Of a stretch of 64,000 bases of DNA, positions 58,499 to 64,000 are shown one piece after another (positions within the stretch are counted from its first letter, which is position 1; the number at the start of each line of letters is the position of its first letter). The stretch comes from Ilex aquifolium. Taxonomy: Eukaryota > Streptophyta > Magnoliopsida > Aquifoliales > Aquifoliaceae. The stretch spans positions 55,194,093 to 55,258,092 of the forward strand of contig OX637392.1 of assembly GCA_951799425.1 (NCBI GenBank), in the 5' to 3' direction. The notes below the pieces were generated by a model. The model did not search any database, had not been told where the DNA came from, and saw only the letters and a list, made by a program, of their open reading frames with translations. The position numbers and the translations under genes were made by a program.

Positions 58499-60577
58499 TT
58501 GTCTATATTTTTTTTTATTTTTGATTCAATGGTTAGGAATGTTCGGACTAACTTACGCGAATCTCTATTAATCTCTTTCCCAGTTCAGTCAAAAACAGGC
58601 TGTCCAAGTCGATACTAGGATATTCATGAGGGATTTATCCATCATGACATATCCTAAGGGATTGCCAAAATTTAAATTCAAAACATCTAAATTTATAACT
58701 CATTCCTACCTGTTGTCTATATCATATGTTTTTTTTTTTGGGTAAGTATTCTATATCATATGTTAGTGAGTAACTTGTGTTTTAATTATGTATGTTTGTG
58801 TTAGAAAAAAAAAAGTTAGGAGGAGATAGGCATGAGTTAGGTCAAACTTGGGCTGAGTTGTGAGTGGCGAGTCCTGGTTCTTGACTCGGTTAGGCGGTGG
58901 TGAACCGGTTGTGGTTTAGTGGTGCACCACCCCAGTGGGGTTATGAAGTCCTTTTTTGGAGTTTAAAAAAAAAAAAAAAAATCAGTGAAAAATGTTTTTT
59001 TTTTTTTGAGTGAAGACTTGCTCTTGAAGGCCGACAAGTGTCATTACTACCATGTTTTTTGATTGACTGTTTGAAATGAAGTGTCTGTTTGTCTCTTTCG
59101 GTTGGATTACTCAATTGAAAACAAAACTTGTACTATTTATCATTTTTTTATTTTTTTTTTCACACACTATAACATAGAAGAAAACGATAAGATTCGAAAC
59201 TACGATATTAAGGTGTAATATTGGGGATAATTAGGGAGGTTATTAAATTGGAATATAAAACAATTTGACCAAAGAAAATTTTATGGTAAACCAAAAATAA
59301 TAAAATTAAGTTTCATGGAAGGAAGACTTCTCAAAGTTCTATCCTACACAACTTGATGCTTTTAAATAACAATATCGATTTGGATTAAAAAAAAAAAAAC
59401 AAATAGCAATATCAATTATTGGGTTCAGTAAAGACGGACCCAGATGTAATCTCGTAGGATGAACTGGGTAACCAAAAATCACGATCATTAGTATAAAGTT
59501 GGATGTAATTTAATCTGAAAGTGTTGATTCGAATCCAGCTCGTGAGTCAGCCTAAGGATAAAATCATAAGATCTTGAGTTTCATTTCCAACTGCTACATG
59601 GTAGGGTTGGTTAGGGTTTCAGGGGGCTTTGCTAGACTTAAGCTGAAGGGTTCAGTTCTAGAGTTGAGCCCCTGTTGAAAATTTACACCAGACTACAGAT
59701 ATAGGCCAGCCCAAGCCCCTGTAGGGGCCCCCTTGAATAAATGTATGCCTGCCCAAAGATCAGGCCAGGAATACCAGGTGGGCCTATCTCTTGTCCCTGG
59801 TCACCCCTGCAAAATTTTAAAGTAATATTTTTTCTTAAAGTGTAATGGTCCAAGTAAAAAGTGTATAACACACACACCCCAGTGACCCCACTAATGTAAA
59901 AGATAAATGCTGCTTCCAGATGCATTTGGTTCACCCCCTTAGTCACTCAAAGCTGTAAATGCACATCACTTAAAAGGACTATGGAAGCAAACAATACAGC
60001 CCAAAAGATAATTCTTCATAGAAGAGACTGCACTCAATTTTGAAGACAAGTGTTATGGCATAATAACCTAATCATATCCTGCAATATATTATTTATCATA
60101 TGTATTCAGATGACAAATTAAAAGACAAACAGAAAAAGATGTACAAGAGTATGAATCCCAGAACAAAGTTTATCATCTGTTCATATTAATTGACTTTGTA
60201 ACATAATTTAGATCAAATATCAAAGCATGTAACTGCAAATTTCGTGTTGATTTTTGTATAAATCAATTTTTATGCTACACCACATTTTAGCCAACACTGA
60301 ACAACAAAAGCAATATACAAGTTTCTTCAACATGTGAAAGCATGTCCAAGGAGAGATATGACCTTTTAGGTGATCTTACAACCTCCCGGAGATTGCTGAA
60401 CAAAGCTGTTGTTGGAGAGGTATGCACATGATGAAAGTACAAGAAGATCAGGATATGTTGCAAAGCTGAATCAATTGAATTCCTAGCACTCCATGTTTCA
60501 CACGGTATGCAGCGTTAGCTCGCCAAAAAGGAGCACACTTTGATTGGTTAGCATCTCAATAATCAATGGATGGCTTA
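58499..60577. other. Intergenic DNA downstream of the RLP4-type gene
   Basis: Two diverged direct repeats (about 58205-58260 and 58840-58900, both with GAGTTRGGTCAAA and GACTCGG) flank copy D. A GC-rich stretch at 59590-59800 has no recognised frame. The right end is probably RLP4 3' UTR. Confidence 0.4.
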
Positions 60578-63506
60578 TTAAGAAAGTAAGCTTGGCCCAT
60601 TCTCAGTAGCAGTCCGAGCATTTTCATGACCATGATGCCTAGTCATTTGCACATCACGAGAGAAATGAGTTCTTGCTTTTGCATAGGGAGCGTCTCTTGC
60701 TGTATGGAAACAAAAGAAGGGAGATGGTAAAAGTTGTTAGAAGAACCCATGCTCACCTCATGCATAATATTTTTTGTGTGCACATGAGAACACTAGTGGG
60801 TTCTTTCATACATGAGAACTCTCTTAATGTCTTTTCCCATTATAATTACCTGCAATTTTCTGGGCTCGGAGAATATTCTGCCGCCTTTTCCACCAACATG
60901 TTAAGCAGGTGACAATGAATAGTAGTGCAACAAAAACCCCAAACCCAATGCCAATTTTTGCACCAGGGGAAAGGTGAGGCCCACATGTTCTTAATCCAGG
61001 TATACCACAAAGACCTGCATTATCAGTAAAACTGGACATATATGCGGTAAGTATCTGCACGTACAGTACCCATTGCAAATGAATGCCTAACATTTCCATT
61101 TTTCAACTGTTCATATATTGTCAAAAAATTATATCTTTTGTGCTAATGTTACTAACATTAGTATCCATACTTTCTGTTGATGCTAGCAATACATTAGTGG
61201 AACTACCAACCACATTGCACAGGGCTTGGGGACACTTCAGAACGATGGGCATCGGATGACACCCAGGCATGTCTTGAGGCAGAGTCAACTCCATCCATTC
61301 AGGGAGTGGAAGGAATGCATGCACTGGACTGACAGACCAGGGTAAGGCCTTGTTTCAGACACTAGAAGCCCTATAAAACCTTACACTTGTCTGGTCCATA
61401 AGCACGCTCAGGAGACCCCATAGTTTGATAAAAAGTTTGATATACACAGTTTAGACTCAAACTCGTGACGTTCTATGTAACTATAGTTGATGCTTGTAGG
61501 TTAGGAGATAGGTTTTCATAAAATGACAAAGAAATGAAAGGGGACCCCATAGTTGCCTCTAGTGGCGCGACCCTGGAAAGTGATGCCATCATAGGTTATT
61601 TAGAGGAGTTGAACTGGTGACAGTGTAAAGGGCCAGCTAAGCCTCCAATCCCATGCAAACCATGGTACATGTACGGGCCATGCCAGGGAGGGAAAGCTGT
61701 TCCACTATAAGTGGCACCCAAGAAACCCTTTGAATCTAATGGACTAGATAATGCTAACACTAATGGCCGATGCCCATATGTCCACTGATGCAGGCTAGCA
61801 GGCCCGATAACATTAGCTAATGCTGCCTTGTTATCTCTGCATCATGGGTGCTCTACATAGGATCAAGCACCCTATTCTAATCAGCATATCATTCTTTTAA
61901 CTTTTTATAGCCTTTGGACTAGAATCCATGACTTCAGGCCGACTGTTGTTAATCTTCTCTCCTATCTTTACCTCTCCTGACCATCTCAATATCTCATTCA
62001 GATCCAACTTATCAAATGCCCCATTACACATAACACGTGTATCACCTCCTAATCTTTAAAAAATTAGTGCATCATCAAACTAAAGCCTAAGCTTTCAAAC
62101 TGACTTTAGTGAGAACATACTTAAAGCTCGCTCGGTGCAACAGCTTTCCTCCTAAAGTGGCCGGGACTCTTCCCGAGAGGGAGTTGCTATTGAGATTCCT
62201 GCACCACAAATGACATAGATTAGAATTCTGTTCCGTATATTCTCATTTCATAGGATTTTCAGATGCTTGAAAGATCTTACAATATCCGTAATAATGTCAA
62301 CTGTCCAAGGCTTTCAGGAATTGATCCATTGAAAAAGTTGTGTGAAAGGTCTCTGCCATGCAACTTTATGGTTAGACAATACTTCAATAAGAGTAGCTAA
62401 CAAATAAAGAGCTATATCAAACATAGAATATGCTTTGAAGTAAATTACACATCAAAGACCTGTATATTGGGAGTCTGGGAGTTACCACTTTATGATAAAG
62501 AAATTCATTTTTTTTCCACATTACTTTCCACAAATCTGACTCCAGCAACAATTTATGGCTATGTCATCTATAACATTTTCCAGCCTCTTTCCAAATAATT
62601 TTTCCAGGAACATCTAAAAAATTACACAGCTTTATTTAGAAGCCTAACAATAACTTTTTGGTGTCTTCTTATTACTTAATTTATCACTCCATGAATATTT
62701 GGAAAAAAAGAGACTGATTTATTAATACAAGTATGTAGTTAGGTATAGTATTTCGCTCTTATATACCATCCATGTTTAGTTGCTACAGAGCGAAAAAAAA
62801 CTGGCTGAATTGAACAAATCACAAACAAGCTTTACTTCAATTGAGACAACAGGCGATTTCAATGTACAAAAATATAAAGGAAAACATTTTTGCAAAAAAC
62901 TATACTTAGCAATCCAATTATCACAATTACTGGGAAACAGATGGGTACAGGGTATCATACATAGATCTACGTTGCCGTGATAACTATCTTCATAAACAGT
63001 AGTATTTACATTCTAAAAAGACGCGATAGAAATGACTGAAGTAAATGATCAATAATCAATTTTTTTACTCACAGCATTTGTAGGCTAGCTATTGTCCCAA
63101 GCGAGGAAGGAATGGATCCATGAATAAGGTTTCCACTCAAGTTTCTGTTGATGCAAAAGTTAGCCAAATATAGGAGATAACGAGACAGCTAGGAAGAAGC
63201 TTAGTAGTCATTACTTATATTATTTGTTACTCCATCCAGGTAAAACCAAGTTGGCCTGGAATACGGGTAATATCATAGTCCGTCTTTCAGACCACATTTT
63301 CAAATGACAACTGAAAGAAACAGATATATTGACGGATAACTGTATCCTTATTCCGTATCAAAGAAAGAAAATGCAACTGCAATTAGGCTCTCTAAAGCAA
63401 TAGAAGAAATACCCTTGTTGAAACCTTACATGTTTTGTAGATGACCAAGTCGAGATATGTCATTCGGTAAGAAACCCGTCAAACCTTGGTTGTCAAGACC
63501 ACTGAC
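60578..63506 (-). CDS. RLP4: RLP4-type leucine-rich-repeat receptor-like protein, C-terminal part
   Basis: Minus-strand exons are 63430-63506, 63073-63144, 62281-62352, 62121-62198, 60850-61031 and 60578-60699 (stop TAA 60580-60578), about 200 residues in all. The phases join exactly with GT-AG introns. Two exons are 72 bp, the classic one-LRR-per-exon pattern. The product reads through LDNQGLTGFLPNDISRL, INLSGNLIHGSIPSSLG and LDLSHNFFNGSIPESLGQL, then DNAGLCGIPGLRTCG. A transmembrane helix follows (about IGIGFGVFVALLFIVTCLTC), then a basic WWKRRQ stop-transfer and a short cytosolic tail ending ENGPSLLS. There is no kinase domain, so it is receptor-like rather than a kinase. The malectin-like ectodomain of RLP4 would lie beyond the right edge. 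Intron 61032-62120 is enlarged. Confidence 0.88.
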
Positions 63507-64000
63507 CTTCCAAAGGGAAAAAAATTGTTAGTTACTTAAAACAGGCAAACAAAAGTAATGGAAGAGGTACGTACAGTGTTATTTGTTAAATGTCAAATGG
63601 ATCTTCTTATGGTCATAAACTCACTAGAATACATGTCCTTGCCAGGACATGGTTGTCAATTACAAAACAAGAACAATCTATATGAAACCAATTACTATTA
63701 GAAGATTAACATTATTTTTAATTAGTGGAATACTTTCTTTCAATAACACTAGTCATCCATACATGGACACCATATAGTTGGTGGTGATAAATGAGTCTGG
63801 CCTGTTGAAAATGCTAGGTCTGGGTCAAGAAGCACATCCAAAACCACATGGAAAGAACAATAAGCAGCAAAAGAGGCAACAAGATACCAATAACAGTTTG
63901 GATGAGTCATACAGATCATCATATACATTCATGAGCAAGGGCAACCATATAGTCATATCATCAAGGGTCACGGAGTGGGAATTCTAGAAACAAAAACACA
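63507..64000 (-). other. Intron of the RLP4-type gene
   Basis: No coding exon was recognised between the acceptor at 63507 and the window edge. The next upstream exon should lie beyond 64000. Confidence 0.5.

Noticed and set aside
59683-59946. 87-codon minus-strand frame
   Set aside because: It has no recognisable domain and no promoter or splice context.
60355-60430. Minus-strand stretch reading LSNNSFVQQSPGGCKIT then stop
   Set aside because: It resembles an LRR tail but lies past the RLP4 stop codon with no acceptor or continuing frame. Probably chance or an old relic.

Overview
The window is nuclear DNA of a flowering plant, most probably a eudicot. It is AT-rich, its genes are broken by introns with ordinary plant splice sites, and it carries class II ERF repressors, a DYW-type PPR gene, plant microsatellites and many small plant transposons. 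I cannot name the species.

Seven protein-coding genes are supported, left to right. (1) The 3' half of a DI19-type zinc-finger gene (+, 1569-3109), which seems to contain a U12-type AT-AC intron. (2) A two-exon gene for a 44-residue membrane microprotein (+, 14506-15849). (3) An intronless 938-residue DYW-class PPR RNA-editing factor (+, 19243-22059). (4) A complete seven-exon NSL1-type MACPF gene (-, 23585-31983), reconstructed here to 611 residues. (5) An EAR-type ERF repressor resembling ERF11 (+, 40265-40942). (6) A second, intronless ERF repressor resembling ERF12 (-, 56643-57119). (7) The 3' half of an RLP4-type leucine-rich-repeat receptor-like protein (-, 60578-63506, continuing past the right edge). 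The order NSL1, ERF11, ERF12, RLP4 matches, from memory, a block of Arabidopsis chromosome 1 (At1g28380, At1g28370, At1g28360, At1g28340). This looks like ancient conserved microsynteny spread out by transposons. NSL1-type proteins restrain cell death and defence, EAR-ERFs repress ethylene and defence genes, and RLP4 is a cell-surface receptor-like protein. They share a stress theme, but nothing in the sequence shows that they are co-regulated.

Most of the rest is transposon-derived. The most striking structure is a three-level nest at 6321-14328. A Mutator-like MITE with about 90-bp inverted repeats holds a hAT element with an 8-bp target duplication. The hAT element holds a 6.6-kb Helitron, which carries fragments of vacuolar H+-pyrophosphatase and phospholipase D genes. 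The nest ends only 34 bp before the TATA box of the microprotein gene. Three short Helitrons (36481-37410, 45198-45759, 48477-49016) share termini and a CCACC-rich payload. One of them sits inside another Mutator-like MITE.

Further elements include a five-copy family of about 170-bp MITEs with 9-bp target duplications; a family of about 330-bp hAT MITEs beginning TAGGGCTGTTAATC; a PIF/Harbinger-type element at 53393-54553; two SINE-like elements; a TRIM-like retroelement inside an NSL1 intron; and a plastid rpoC1 fragment at 16312-16692. No CRISPR array, rRNA gene or convincing tRNA gene was seen.
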